A program made the translations under genes and the position numbers. The notes beneath the pieces are model-generated. The model saw only the letters and a list, made by a program, of their open reading frames with translations. It was not told where the DNA came from and did not search any database. A stretch of DNA of 64,000 nucleotides from a bacterium. Its GTDB lineage: Bacteria > Myxococcota_A > UBA9160 > UBA4427. Shown here in pieces: positions 1 through 7,966 of this stretch (within the stretch, counting starts at the first letter, position 1; the number at the start of each line of letters is the position of its first letter). The stretch lies in assembly GCA_024742285.1 (NCBI GenBank), contig JANSYR010000010.1, positions 186,001 through 250,000 of the forward strand, given 5' to 3'.

Positions 1-1447
1 GCGCGAGCCGCGCGCGCTCCGCCGGCGCATCGAGGTCGGCCCGGCTCGGATCGAGACCCACCGGCAGTCCCGCTTCGGTCTCGAGGAGGACGAGCGGATC
101 CTCGAAAGCCGGGACCGCGAAGTCCGGTTCGATCCCGAGCTCCTCCGCCGCCTGGCGCGCGAAGGCTTCGGTCTGATCGAGGGTCGGCGGGCGCGGAGCA
201 CGTTCGTCGCCGAGCAGGGCTTCGTTCCGCCAGAGCGGGACGCCGTCCTCGCGCCAGTAGACCGAGAAGGCCCAGCGCGGAAGCGCTTCACCCGGGTACC
301 ACTTGCCCTGGCCACAGTGGAGGAGCGCGCCGGGCGCGAAGCGCGAACGGAGACGTCTCGTCAGGTCCTCGGCGAGCGCGCGCTTGTTCGGTCCGATGGC
401 CTCGGTGTTCCACTCTTCGCCCTGCATGTCGTCGATCGAGACGAAGGTGGGCTCTCCGCCCATCGTGAGGCGGACGTCGCCTGCGTCGAGGCGTGCATCG
501 ACGGCGCGCCCGAGGGCGTCGACGGCTTCCCACGCGTCGTCCGAGTAGGGCTTGGTGACCCGCGGCGTCTCGGCGATCCGCTCGACGTGCATCGCGTGTT
601 CGAACTCGACCTCGCAGGGCTCGAGTCCGCCCGAGATCGGCGCGGCGGAGCCGGGAAAGGGGCTGCAGGCGACGGGGATGTGCCCCTCGCCGGCGAGCAG
701 GCCGGAGGTCGGATCGAGCCCGATCCAGCCGGCGCCCGGGAGGTAGACCTCGGCCCAGGCGTGGAGGTCGGTGAAGTCGTGATCGGTTCCGGAGGGGCCG
801 TCGAGCGAGCGCACGTCGGGCGTCAGCTGGATGAGGTATCCGGACGTGAAGCGGGCGGCGAGACCGAGGTGACGCAGGATCTGGACGAGCAGCCAGGCGC
901 TGTCGCGACAGGAGCCGCTCTTCGTCGTGAGCGTCTCTTCGGGGCTCTGGACGCCCGGCTCCATGCGGATCAGGTATCGGATCTCGCGTTCCAGCCGCTG
1001 GTTCAGGTCCACGAGGAAGTCGACGGTCGGTCGCTTCGCGGTCGGCACGCCCCGAAGCCAGCGGCGGAGGACGGGCGGGGCGGGCTCCTTCTCGAGGAAG
1101 GGCGCGAGCTCCTTTTCGAGCGCCGCCTCGTAGTCGAAGGGGTGGTGCCCGGCGCTCTCCTCGAGGAAGAAGTCGAAGGGGTTCCGGATGGCGAGCTCGG
1201 CGACGAGGTCGACCACCACGCGGAAGGACGTCGTCGGCTCCGGCACGACGACGCGCGCGAGGAAGTTGCCCTGGGGATCCTGCTGCCAGTTCAGGAAGTG
1301 GGACTCGGGCTCGATCCGAAGGGAGTAGGCGTGGATCGGCGTGCGCGCGTGCACGGCCGGCCGCAGGCGGATGCTCTGGGCACCGAGTCGGACCGGTCGG
1401 TCGTAGCGGTAGCGAGTCTCGTGATGGAGGGCGACTCGGATGGCCAA
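1..1447 (-). CDS. Transglutaminase-like/DUF2126 protein, C-terminus cut by the left edge
   Basis: About 480 N-terminal residues are present; the gene runs off the window, and full-length relatives have about 1,100. The frame opens with AIRVALHHETRYRYDRP, the usual N-terminus of this family. The transglutaminase core shows a Cys in GSCRDSAWL, a His in DLHAWAEVY and an Asp in GLDPTSG, so the thiol triad looks intact. DUF2126 begins at RLTMGGEPTFVSIDD. I chose the TTG start at 1447 because no ATG fits the family start and AGGA lies about 9 bases upstream. Relatives are usually encoded beside an alpha-E protein and a circularly permuted ATP-grasp, in predicted peptide-synthesis loci (family knowledge); those neighbours would lie left of the window. 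The exact reaction is unknown. Confidence 0.85.
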   Translation of the reverse strand, partial: MAIRVALHHETRYRYDRPVRLGAQSIRLRPAVHARTPIHAYSLRIEPESHFLNWQQDPQGNFLARVVVPEPTTSFRVVVDLVAELAIRNPFDFFLEESAGHHPFDYEAALEKELAPFLEKEPAPPVLRRWLRGVPTAKRPTVDFLVDLNQRLEREIRYLIRMEPGVQSPEETLTTKSGSCRDSAWLLVQILRHLGLAARFTSGYLIQLTPDVRSLDGPSGTDHDFTDLHAWAEVYLPGAGWIGLDPTSGLLAGEGHIPVACSPFPGSAAPISGGLEPCEVEFEHAMHVERIAETPRVTKPYSDDAWEAVDALGRAVDARLDAGDVRLTMGGEPTFVSIDDMQGEEWNTEAIGPNKRALAEDLTRRLRSRFAPGALLHCGQGKWYPGEALPRWAFSVYWREDGVPLWRNEALLGDERAPRPPTLDQTEAFARQAAEELGIEPDFAVPAFEDPLVLLETEAGLPVGLDPSRADLDAPAERARLA

Positions 1448-1877
1448 GGCGTCGTTCCTGGTCGGCGCGGGAGCGCGTGGGTCGGGGGCCGCGTCGAGCG
1501 CGCCCGGGGTCGTGCTGGGCCTCGCTCGATTGCAAGCCGGGGACCAACTCTGCGACGCCAGGCGGCGCCTGGGGCGGTCTCTGGCGCGCGATTCGGAGCC
1601 CGGGGTCGAGGATCGGAGTCGCTGCACCCGACCGGATCGTCGCTCGACACCCCGATCACGTTTCGAGCGGGCATGCGACTTGCTAACCCTGCGGGCGTTG
1701 CGTTCGCGCGAGGCGGGAGCGGCGGGTCCGGAAGGCCACGGAAGGCATGATCGACGCGGTTCCCGGGTCGGCCTGGACCGTGTCCGTCGTCTTCGCGATG
1801 GTCAGGGCGACCACCGCACGTTCGAGGCCGGGCGCAGCGTGACGACGGACCTTCGTCCGGTGGGGTGACGTACGACG
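1448..1877. other. Intergenic spacer between divergent genes
   Basis: This 430-base gap separates the divergent transglutaminase-like gene from the DUF21 gene, so it must carry both promoters. I see no convincing sigma-70 or sigma-54 site and no credible ORF. A short hairpin (CGGAC, loop CTTC, GTCCG) lies near 1847-1861, just before the plus-strand gene. Confidence 0.5.
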
Positions 1878-2990
1878 ATGGATTTCGAAGCCTTGATTCC
1901 TGCCGAGATCGCCTGGGCGCCCTTCATCTGGGCGGGCATCGGTCTCTGCCTCATCCAGTCGGGCCTCTTCTCGGGACTCAATCTCGCCCTGCTCGGTCTC
2001 AGTCGGCTACAGCTCGAGGTGGAAGCCAAGGCCGGGAGCGCGGAAGCCGAGCGGATCCTGGCGATCCGCTCCGACTCGAATTTCCTCCTGACGACCGTGC
2101 TCTGGGGCAACGTGGGCGTGAACTGTCTGCTGACGCTCCTCTCGGACAGCGTCCTCGCTGGCGTCGGGGCCTTCCTCTTCTCGACGGTCGGGATCACGAT
2201 CGTCGGCGAGATCGCACCGCAGGCCTACTTCTCCCGGAACGCGATGAAGATCGGCGCGGCGCTCGTGCCCTTCATCCAGCTCTACCAGAAGATCCTCTTC
2301 CCGGTCGCGAAGCCGACGGCGATGGTGCTCGACCGGTGGCTCGGAGAAGAGGAAGTCTCGTATTTCCGGGAGCGCGAGCTCCGCGAGGTCATCCGGCACC
2401 ACATGGAGGCCGACGACGCGGATCTCGAGAAGACCGAAGGACGCGGCGTCCTCAACTTCCTCGTCCTCGACGACCTGCCGGTCCGTGAGGAAGGCGAGCT
2501 GGTCGATCCGCTGAGCGTGCTCTCCCTGCCGGTCGCGGTCGATCTCCCGGTCTTCCCCGACTTCGAGGCGGGCCCGGACGACGTGTTCGTCACGGCGGTG
2601 CAGGCGAGCGGAAGGAAATGGGTGATCGTGACGGACAGCGAAGGAGAGCCGCGCCTGGTCCTCGACGCCGATGCCTTCTTGCGTGAGACGATGTTCGCCG
2701 CCGAGCCACCGGATCCGTACCAGTTCTGCCACCGCCCACTCGTGATCACCGACGTCGACACGCCACTCGGGACCGTCATGCGAAGGCTGACCGTCGAGCC
2801 TCAGTTCAAGGGCGACGACGTGATCGATGCCGACGTGATCCTCGTGTGGGGCGAAGAGCGGCGGATCATCACGGGCGCCGATCTCCTCGGTCGTCTCATG
2901 CGCGGGATCGCGCGGCGACGCGAGGCGTCGAAGGCCGTCACGTCGGGACGCGTCGTCGCCCAGGACGAGGAGGGGACGCCGCCCGACTGA
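1878..2990 (+). CDS. DUF21/CNNM-type integral membrane protein
   Basis: A 370-residue membrane protein of the DUF21 (CNNM/CorC/HlyC) superfamily, associated with Mg2+/Co2+ efflux or homeostasis. The N-terminal third holds three to four hydrophobic segments (about residues 12-38, 68-88, 90-112, 120-140), with the family-like GEIAPQ motif after the third. The cytosolic remainder corresponds to the CBS-pair region but is divergent, and no separate CorC-HlyC domain is seen. The stop directly abuts the stop of the convergent sigma-54 activator gene. With mgtE at 10857 it gives this region two divalent-cation membrane proteins. The transported ion is inferred from the family only. Confidence 0.8.
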   Translation: MDFEALIPAEIAWAPFIWAGIGLCLIQSGLFSGLNLALLGLSRLQLEVEAKAGSAEAERILAIRSDSNFLLTTVLWGNVGVNCLLTLLSDSVLAGVGAFLFSTVGITIVGEIAPQAYFSRNAMKIGAALVPFIQLYQKILFPVAKPTAMVLDRWLGEEEVSYFRERELREVIRHHMEADDADLEKTEGRGVLNFLVLDDLPVREEGELVDPLSVLSLPVAVDLPVFPDFEAGPDDVFVTAVQASGRKWVIVTDSEGEPRLVLDADAFLRETMFAAEPPDPYQFCHRPLVITDVDTPLGTVMRRLTVEPQFKGDDVIDADVILVWGEERRIITGADLLGRLMRGIARRREASKAVTSGRVVAQDEEGTPPD

Positions 2991-4412
2991 TCAGGCGCGG
3001 AAGTCCTCCTTGCGGAGCTCGTATTTCTTCATCTTCTGGTGGAGGGATCTCGGATCCATGCCGGCGCGGGTCGCGGTCTCGCCGATCCGACCCCCGGTCG
3101 CCTCGAGCACCCCGCGCAGATAGCGGATCTCCGCCTCCTCGAGGACGGTCCGGCGGACTTCGGCCCACGTCCGCTCGTTCCACGAGGCATCCGGCTGGAT
3201 CGGGCCCGCGACCTGCTGCGGATCGAGGGACGCGTCCCGCGCCGCCATCAGCTGGATGTCGACCGCGAGGTCCTCGACCTGGATCTCCGGCCCGGGACAC
3301 ATGATCACGGCGCGCTCGATCGCGTTGGCGAGCTCGCGGACGTTGCCCGGCCACGGATAGCGGCGGATCGCTTCGAGGGCCGGCTCCGCGATCCGCTCGG
3401 CGGGGCTGCCGATCGCCACCCGGTAGTGGTCGACGTAGCTCTGGGCGATCTCGGCGAGATCCTCGGCGCGGTCCCGGAGTGCGGGCAGCGTGATCGAGAC
3501 GACGTTCAGGCGATAGTAGAGATCCTCTCGGAAGCGCTTCTCCTTGACCTCCTCGAGGAGGTTCTTGTTCGTCGCCGCGATCAGCCGCACGTCCACCGGA
3601 ATCCGCTTCTCCGAACCGACGGGGCGCACCTTCCGGTCTTCGAGGACCTGGAGGAGCTTGACCTGGAGGTGGAGCGGCATCTCTCCGATCTCGTCGAGGA
3701 AGAGCGTGCCCTTGTGCGCCAGCTCGAAGTAGCCGCGCCGCGCCCGGTCGGCGCCCGTGAAGGCGCCGCGCTCGTGGCCGAAGAGTTCCGCTTCGAGGAG
3801 CGACTCGGTCAGCGCGCCACAGTTCACCGCGATGAAGGGCCCCTTCGCGCGCGGGCTCTCGTTGTGGATCGAGCGCGCCAGGAGGCCCTTGCCGACACCG
3901 GTCTCGCCGAGCACGAGCACGTTCGCGTCGACGGCGGCGACGCGCTTGGCCGACACGAGCAGCCGCTTCATCGTCTCGCTGCGCGTCACATAGTCGCTCA
4001 GGCGATAGTCCTCGTCGGGGACCGCGAGCAGGCTCGACCGGCTCTCCTCGAGGCGGCGTTCGGCGACGGCGGCGAGGGACTCGCCGAAGAGGTCGCCGGG
4101 AAGGTCGGCGACGACCACGCCGTAGGCACCCGCCGCCACCAGCTCCGCGCGGAGGGCTGCGTCGTCCTCGTCGATCAGGACGATGATCTCGGGGTGGTCG
4201 GGGAGGTCCCGCAGAGACCGGATCAGCTGCGTCGTCGACTTCGGCGCGAGCTCGTGCTCGAGGATCACGAGATCGAAGGGCTCGGCGGCCAGCTTGCGAT
4301 GGACCTCCTCGAGCGAGCCGGCTCCGCGCACCAGCGCATCGACGTTGTCGAGGGCGTTCTGGATCGGCGTGCGCGGGGCGGACGAGGTTGCGATCAGGGT
4401 TCTGAGCAGCAC
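2991..4412 (-). CDS. Sigma-54-dependent transcriptional activator with pseudo-receiver
   Basis: A 473-residue NtrC-family activator. Residues 1-125 form a receiver-like domain in which the phosphoacceptor position reads DLVILEHE, so E52 stands where Asp is expected. The AAA+ domain has Walker A GETGVGKG (about 169-176), the sigma-54 contact loop GAFTGA (about 216-221) and the Walker B acidic pair in [10 protein letters not shown] Fis-type helix-turn-helix ends the protein (about 435-470). I chose the GTG at 4412, with GAGAGG 8 bases upstream; the longer upstream frame looks non-coding. No histidine kinase is adjacent, which fits a receiver that may not need phosphorylation (inference). The nearest sigma-54 promoters are at 4611, 7900 and 9258. 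Confidence 0.9.
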   Translation of the reverse strand: MLLRTLIATSSAPRTPIQNALDNVDALVRGAGSLEEVHRKLAAEPFDLVILEHELAPKSTTQLIRSLRDLPDHPEIIVLIDEDDAALRAELVAAGAYGVVVADLPGDLFGESLAAVAERRLEESRSSLLAVPDEDYRLSDYVTRSETMKRLLVSAKRVAAVDANVLVLGETGVGKGLLARSIHNESPRAKGPFIAVNCGALTESLLEAELFGHERGAFTGADRARRGYFELAHKGTLFLDEIGEMPLHLQVKLLQVLEDRKVRPVGSEKRIPVDVRLIAATNKNLLEEVKEKRFREDLYYRLNVVSITLPALRDRAEDLAEIAQSYVDHYRVAIGSPAERIAEPALEAIRRYPWPGNVRELANAIERAVIMCPGPEIQVEDLAVDIQLMAARDASLDPQQVAGPIQPDASWNERTWAEVRRTVLEEAEIRYLRGVLEATGGRIGETATRAGMDPRSLHQKMKKYELRKEDFRA

Positions 4413-4610
4413 GCGCGGGGCCTCTCGACGTCGGAGAGCGGCGGAGTGTCGCGTGATCGCGAGTGCCCCGCAAACGCGTCGCCCGAGGGGCAGCGGCCGG
4501 CGCGCATTCGCCGGGGAAGCCGGAATCGGAGCGTGCGAAGCCGACGCGGGTCGGGATCGGAGCGACGAGGCCCGATCCGCGCGAGGACGGCGCGACGACG
4601 CGGGTTTCGC

Positions 4611-4627
4611 TTGGCACGCAGGTTGCT
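4611..4627 (+). promoter_or_regulatory. Sigma-54 (-24/-12) promoter for the small peptide gene
   Basis: TTGGCACGCAGGTTGCT matches the TGGCAC-N5-TTGC consensus, with GG and GC exactly 10 bases apart. Transcription should start near 4637, about 55 bases before the ATG at 4692. The activator gene begins about 200 bases upstream on the other strand. A short inverted repeat (TCGCG-TGAT-CGCGA, 4449-4462) lies in the shared spacer and is a weak candidate activator site. The rest of 4413-4610 shows nothing else I can support. Confidence 0.8.
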
Positions 4628-4691
4628 CTCTTCCCCGCAGCCAAGGCGATGCAGCGACGTCGGGTCCGATCGATGCTGCCGGAGTCCCAAC

Positions 4692-4814
4692 ATGGAGAGT
4701 TCGCCTCACGAGGTCGATTCGAGCAGGCCACCCCCCGTGGCGCCGAAGCCCGAAGACGCAACCGCGTCGACGGGGCTGCCGCGACCGACGCGGCCCCCGC
4801 GGCCCAAACGCTGA
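4692..4814 (+). CDS. Small Pro/Arg-rich peptide under sigma-54 control
   Basis: A 40-codon ORF. It starts with ATG at 4692, has GGAG 7 bases upstream, and ends with TGA 17 bases before a strong hairpin. The first half is acidic and polar. The second half is rich in proline and basic residues and ends PRPTRPPRPKR. There is no signal peptide or hydrophobic stretch. I do not recognise it. The evidence for a real gene is the arrangement: promoter, ribosome-binding site, ORF and terminator within about 250 bases, beside the sigma-54 activator gene. It could encode a small regulator or a secreted cationic peptide, or the transcript itself could be a small RNA; the function is unknown. Confidence 0.5.
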   Translation: MESSPHEVDSSRPPPVAPKPEDATASTGLPRPTRPPRPKR

Positions 4815-4831
4815 ACACGGCGGTCTGCTCA

Positions 4832-4862
4832 GGGCCCGCTCGAGGTCTCCTCGGGCGGGCCC
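4832..4862 (+). terminator. Hairpin terminator of the small peptide unit
   Basis: A 14-base stem (GGGCCCGCTCGAGG with CCTCGGGCGGGCCC, one G-T pair) closes a three-base loop and is followed by TCCCTT rather than a true T-run. It lies just after the small ORF. It would also end transcripts approaching from the convergent deacylase gene at 4932. Confidence 0.6.
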
Positions 4863-4931
4863 GTCCCTTCGAGGCGATGGGAGGCGAGTGGAGGCGAGTC
4901 GAGGCGGGCACGCGGCGCGAGGTGGAGACGC

Positions 4932-5954
4932 TCAGATGAGCGCGTCCACCTCGAGGTCCTCTCGGAACGCGTCGAGCTCCTCGACGACGCTCTCGAGCGC
5001 GTCGAAGGTGGCGACGTGGAAGAGGGCGTCTCCCTCGTTCGCGAGAGGCAGGTTCGTGCGGCCGATCAGGATGCCGGCCACCGGGGACTTGATCTCGTAG
5101 GCCGACTCGCCGAGCGGGTCCGTGATCTGCCCGAGCACCTGCTTGCGTTCGATCGTCGCGCCGAGCCGGAGCTTCGTCGCGAGAATCCCCGTTTCGGGCG
5201 CGCGGACCCAGACGCTCTTGTGCGCGATCACGTCGGTCGGCGCCTTCGGCGGGGTGGACGTTCGGGCCGGGAGCATCCCGAGGTGGCGCATCACGGCCGT
5301 GATCCCGCGAACGCCGGCGCGAATCGAGACCTCGTCGAAGCGAAGCGCCTCGCCCGCTTCGTACACGAGGACCGGGATGCCGAGGTCGTTCGCGGAAGCG
5401 CGCAGCGATCCCGGTCGGAACGAGGAGTTGAGGATCACGGGGGCGGCGAAGGCGCGCGCCATGTTCTCGACGACCGGCCCCTTCAGGCGGGCACGGATCT
5501 GCGGCAGGTTGGTGCGATGGATCGCCCCCGTGTGCAGGTCGATGCCGTGGGTGGATCCCTGGACGAAGTTCGAGAGGAACGCGTCCGCGACCCGTCCGGC
5601 GAGAGAGCCCCGCTCGGATCCCGGGAAGCATCGGTTCAGGTCGCGTCGGTCGGGCAGATAGCGCTGGTGCGAGACGAAGCCGTAGACGTTCACGACGGGC
5701 ACGGCGACGAGCGTGCCCCGCAGCTGCTTCAGCATCGGGCGCGCGAGCAGCCGCCGAAGGATCTCGACGCCGTTGATCTCGTCGCCGTGGAGGGCCGCCG
5801 AGACGAACAGGCGCGGACCGGGCTTCCGCCCGTGGAGGACCACGGCGGGGATCTCGACGTCGCCGGTCGTGATGCGCTGGGCGACCTTGACGGAGACCTT
5901 GCGTCGCTCGCCGGGGGCGATCGTCTCGCCCGCGATCGTGATCGGCTCGCTCAT
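4932..5954 (-). CDS. Succinylglutamate desuccinylase/aspartoacylase-family hydrolase (cytosolic)
   Basis: A 340-residue M14-like zinc hydrolase of the AstE/AspA family, which cleaves N-acyl or amide bonds on amino acids. HGDEINGVE supplies His56 and Glu59 as zinc ligands, and IDLHTG supplies the second His. The RDLNRCFPG segment is typical of the family. A C-terminal beta domain (about 245-330) contains TGILATKLRLGATIERKQ. No signal peptide is seen. The start overlaps the rimK stop by 4 bases (ATGA), so the two are translationally coupled. AstE-like proteins are commonly encoded with RimK ligases, so this enzyme may remove what the ligase adds; that pairing is inference. Confidence 0.88.
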   Translation of the reverse strand: MSEPITIAGETIAPGERRKVSVKVAQRITTGDVEIPAVVLHGRKPGPRLFVSAALHGDEINGVEILRRLLARPMLKQLRGTLVAVPVVNVYGFVSHQRYLPDRRDLNRCFPGSERGSLAGRVADAFLSNFVQGSTHGIDLHTGAIHRTNLPQIRARLKGPVVENMARAFAAPVILNSSFRPGSLRASANDLGIPVLVYEAGEALRFDEVSIRAGVRGITAVMRHLGMLPARTSTPPKAPTDVIAHKSVWVRAPETGILATKLRLGATIERKQVLGQITDPLGESAYEIKSPVAGILIGRTNLPLANEGDALFHVATFDALESVVEELDAFREDLEVDALI

Positions 5955-7369
5955 TCGCTCTCGGATCCGATCGGGCGGGCGCTGCTCTCCTCGCGGGTCC
6001 CGTCTTCGGCCCCCGCCGCCTCGGACCCGCCGAGCTCCGGCGGCGGCACGGGCGCCACCCCCGGTGCGGGCGCGACGACGGCGACGGGCTCGTCCCCCAT
6101 GAGCGCCGACGGGGTTTCCTCCTCACTCGCGATCGGAACGGAGGCGGCGACGGCCGGGGCCGACTCGGCGACCGCGTCGGCTCCGCTCGCGGGGAGCGAC
6201 GTCGAGCGCTTCTTCTTCCGGCGCCGCTTCGGGCCGCGGGGCGCGAGGCTCTTGAGCGTCAGCGTCTTGCCGAAGCAGAGGAGCGTGTCGCCGGGCAGGA
6301 TCTCGCGGCTGCCCTTCGGGTTCGGAATCGAGACGGGGCCGCGGTGGATGCTGAGCACGACCACGTCCCGGTCTCGCAGGCCGGTGTCGGTGATGGCGCG
6401 GTTGGCGAGCTCCGACTTCTCGTCGACGGGGACCTCCAGGACGCCGTAGCCGCTCTGCAGGGTCAGGCGCTGCCGGATGTCGATCTCCGGGAACAGGACC
6501 TCTTCCTCGATGAGCTCGATGACCGCGCCCGCCACGTCGACGCCGGTCGCCGCCTCGATTCCCTCGAGCCCCGGCGAGGAGTTGATCTCCATCAGCTTGG
6601 GGCCGTCCTTGCCCTCGAGCATGTCCACGCCGGCGACGCGCAGACCCATGATCTGGGCCGCGTGGAGGGCCGTCCGCTCGAACTCGGGATCGAGGTCGAC
6701 GGGCTCGGCGATCCCGCCGCGGTGGACGTTGCTGCGGAACTCGTCGCCCTGGGCGACCCGGCGCATCGCGGCGACGACGCGGTTGCCGACGACGAACGCG
6801 CGAATGTCGCGGCCGCGGCTCTCCTTCACGAATTCCTGGATCAGGACGTTCTGGTTGGCGGCGCCCTGGAGGACCTCGATGATCGACTTCGCGACCGAGG
6901 CCGTGTCGGCGAGGATCACGCCGATGCCCTGCGTGCCCTCGAGCAGCTTGATGACGACGGGCGGGCCGCCCATGGCATCGATCGTGGGCACGATCTGATC
7001 GAGCTCGTGGACGAAGGCGGTCTTCGGGATGCCGATCTTGTGGCGGGAAAGGATCTGCATGGACCGCAGCTTGTCCCGCGAGACGCTGATGGCCTGCGAG
7101 CTGTTCAGGCAGAAGACGCCCATCTGCTCGAACTGTCGGACGACCGCCGTGCCGTAGAGGGTGATGGACGCGCCGATGCGCGGGATCACGGCGTCGTAGT
7201 GGGAGACCGACTTGCCGCGGAACGTGAGGTCCGGCTCGCCCTCCTCGTTGTCGATCGCGAACTTGAGGGTGTCAAGCACGCGCGGCTGGTGGCCGCGCAG
7301 CTTCGCGGCTTCGTGGAGCCGGCGCGTGCTGTAGAGGTTCCGGCCGCGGGAGAGGATGGCGATCTTCAT
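5951..7369 (-). CDS. rimK: RimK-family alpha-L-glutamate ligase with a TrkA-C-like domain
   Basis: A 472-residue ATP-grasp ligase. The N-terminal 300 residues match RimK, beginning MKIAILSRGRNLYSTRRL, with the ATP-grasp segment VVIKLLEGTQGIGVIL and the metal-binding MEINSSPGLEGIE near the end of the fold. RimK adds glutamates to ribosomal protein S6 or makes poly-glutamate (family knowledge). Residues about 310-385 resemble a TrkA-C domain, and a basic KRRRKKKRS patch plus an Ala/Pro/Glu-rich tail follow. The start at 7369 has AAGGA 6 bases upstream; an earlier in-frame ATG at 7477 lacks support. The target protein is unknown, and the extra domain suggests ligand control. Confidence 0.88.
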   Translation of the reverse strand: MKIAILSRGRNLYSTRRLHEAAKLRGHQPRVLDTLKFAIDNEEGEPDLTFRGKSVSHYDAVIPRIGASITLYGTAVVRQFEQMGVFCLNSSQAISVSRDKLRSMQILSRHKIGIPKTAFVHELDQIVPTIDAMGGPPVVIKLLEGTQGIGVILADTASVAKSIIEVLQGAANQNVLIQEFVKESRGRDIRAFVVGNRVVAAMRRVAQGDEFRSNVHRGGIAEPVDLDPEFERTALHAAQIMGLRVAGVDMLEGKDGPKLMEINSSPGLEGIEAATGVDVAGAVIELIEEEVLFPEIDIRQRLTLQSGYGVLEVPVDEKSELANRAITDTGLRDRDVVVLSIHRGPVSIPNPKGSREILPGDTLLCFGKTLTLKSLAPRGPKRRRKKKRSTSLPASGADAVAESAPAVAASVPIASEEETPSALMGDEPVAVVAPAPGVAPVPPPELGGSEAAGAEDGTREESSARPIGSESE

Positions 7370-7498
7370 GTGGATCCTTCGAGAGAGGGGAGCGCGACCG
7401 AGGAGCAAGTCGCGTGCCAGCGTTCGGCGGGATCGAACCGGGGGCGAGGTCGGCGGAGGTGATCCGGGACGCGCCACCGCGCTCGGGCGGGTGACAAC

Positions 7499-7846
7499 CT
7501 ACACCCGATCGGGCGGCTCGGCTCCGATCGGCTCGGCCCCGCCCGGTTCGCCGGCCCCGTCCCCCCGCGCGCGCCGCGTCAGCCGGCAGGGGACATCCGC
7601 CGCTTCGAGCGCCGCCCGGAGCGGGTCGAGATCGACCCGGGCCCCGCTCCGAACCGGGCCGGGAAGCCGCGCCAGCCAGGCCTCCCGTTCGAAGCGCTTG
7701 ACGCGAAGGACCCGGAAGAGGGCCGATCGCTGGGTCGGTGCGATCGCCTCCGCGCTCGCGGAGATCACGAGCTCCCAGGTCCGCCGGGCCCGCTCCCGCT
7801 GCGCCCGTGCGTCTGCCTCCCTCGAACGTGCGTCGTCCTGCGCCAT
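7499..7846 (-). CDS. Small uncharacterised protein upstream of rimK
   Basis: A 115-residue protein that I do not recognise. The N-terminal 25 residues are highly charged (Arg/Glu/Asp), predicting a helix. The middle, including TWELVISASAEAIAPTQRSA and RVLRVKRFEREAWLARLPG, looks like a compact alpha/beta fold. The C-terminal 25 residues are Gly/Pro/Glu-rich and probably disordered. It lies 129 bases upstream of rimK on the same strand and may share its transcript. The divergent side faces the sigma-54 promoter at 7900. No signal peptide or membrane segment is present. Confidence that it is a gene is moderate. Confidence 0.5.
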   Translation of the reverse strand: MAQDDARSREADARAQRERARRTWELVISASAEAIAPTQRSALFRVLRVKRFEREAWLARLPGPVRSGARVDLDPLRAALEAADVPCRLTRRARGDGAGEPGGAEPIGAEPPDRV

Positions 7847-7899
7847 GGCGATCCGTCCCGGGCCGCGTGCTCCCGATGATCGGTGAGTCCGCCGCATCA

Positions 7900-7915
7900 T
7901 GGCACGGCGATTGCT
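7900..7915 (+). promoter_or_regulatory. Sigma-54 promoter of the universal stress protein gene
   Basis: TGGCACGGCGATTGCT has the invariant GG and GC 10 bases apart and matches the consensus at nearly every position. It lies 51 bases before the start codon at 7967 and is the only promoter-like site in this spacer. Confidence 0.8.
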
Positions 7916-7966
7916 CTCTGGCTTCCCAGACCCGGTCACGCCGAGTCGGTCAGCCCAGGAGGGACG

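Noticed and set aside
4413-4709. N-terminal extension of the sigma-54 activator to an ATG at 4709
   Set aside because: The extra 99 residues look non-coding, overlap the sigma-54 promoter and small ORF, and the GTG at 4412 has a good ribosome-binding site.
2938-6126. A very long minus-strand open frame over the activator and deacylase genes
   Set aside because: Shadow of real genes in another frame; composition is low-complexity Arg/Pro.
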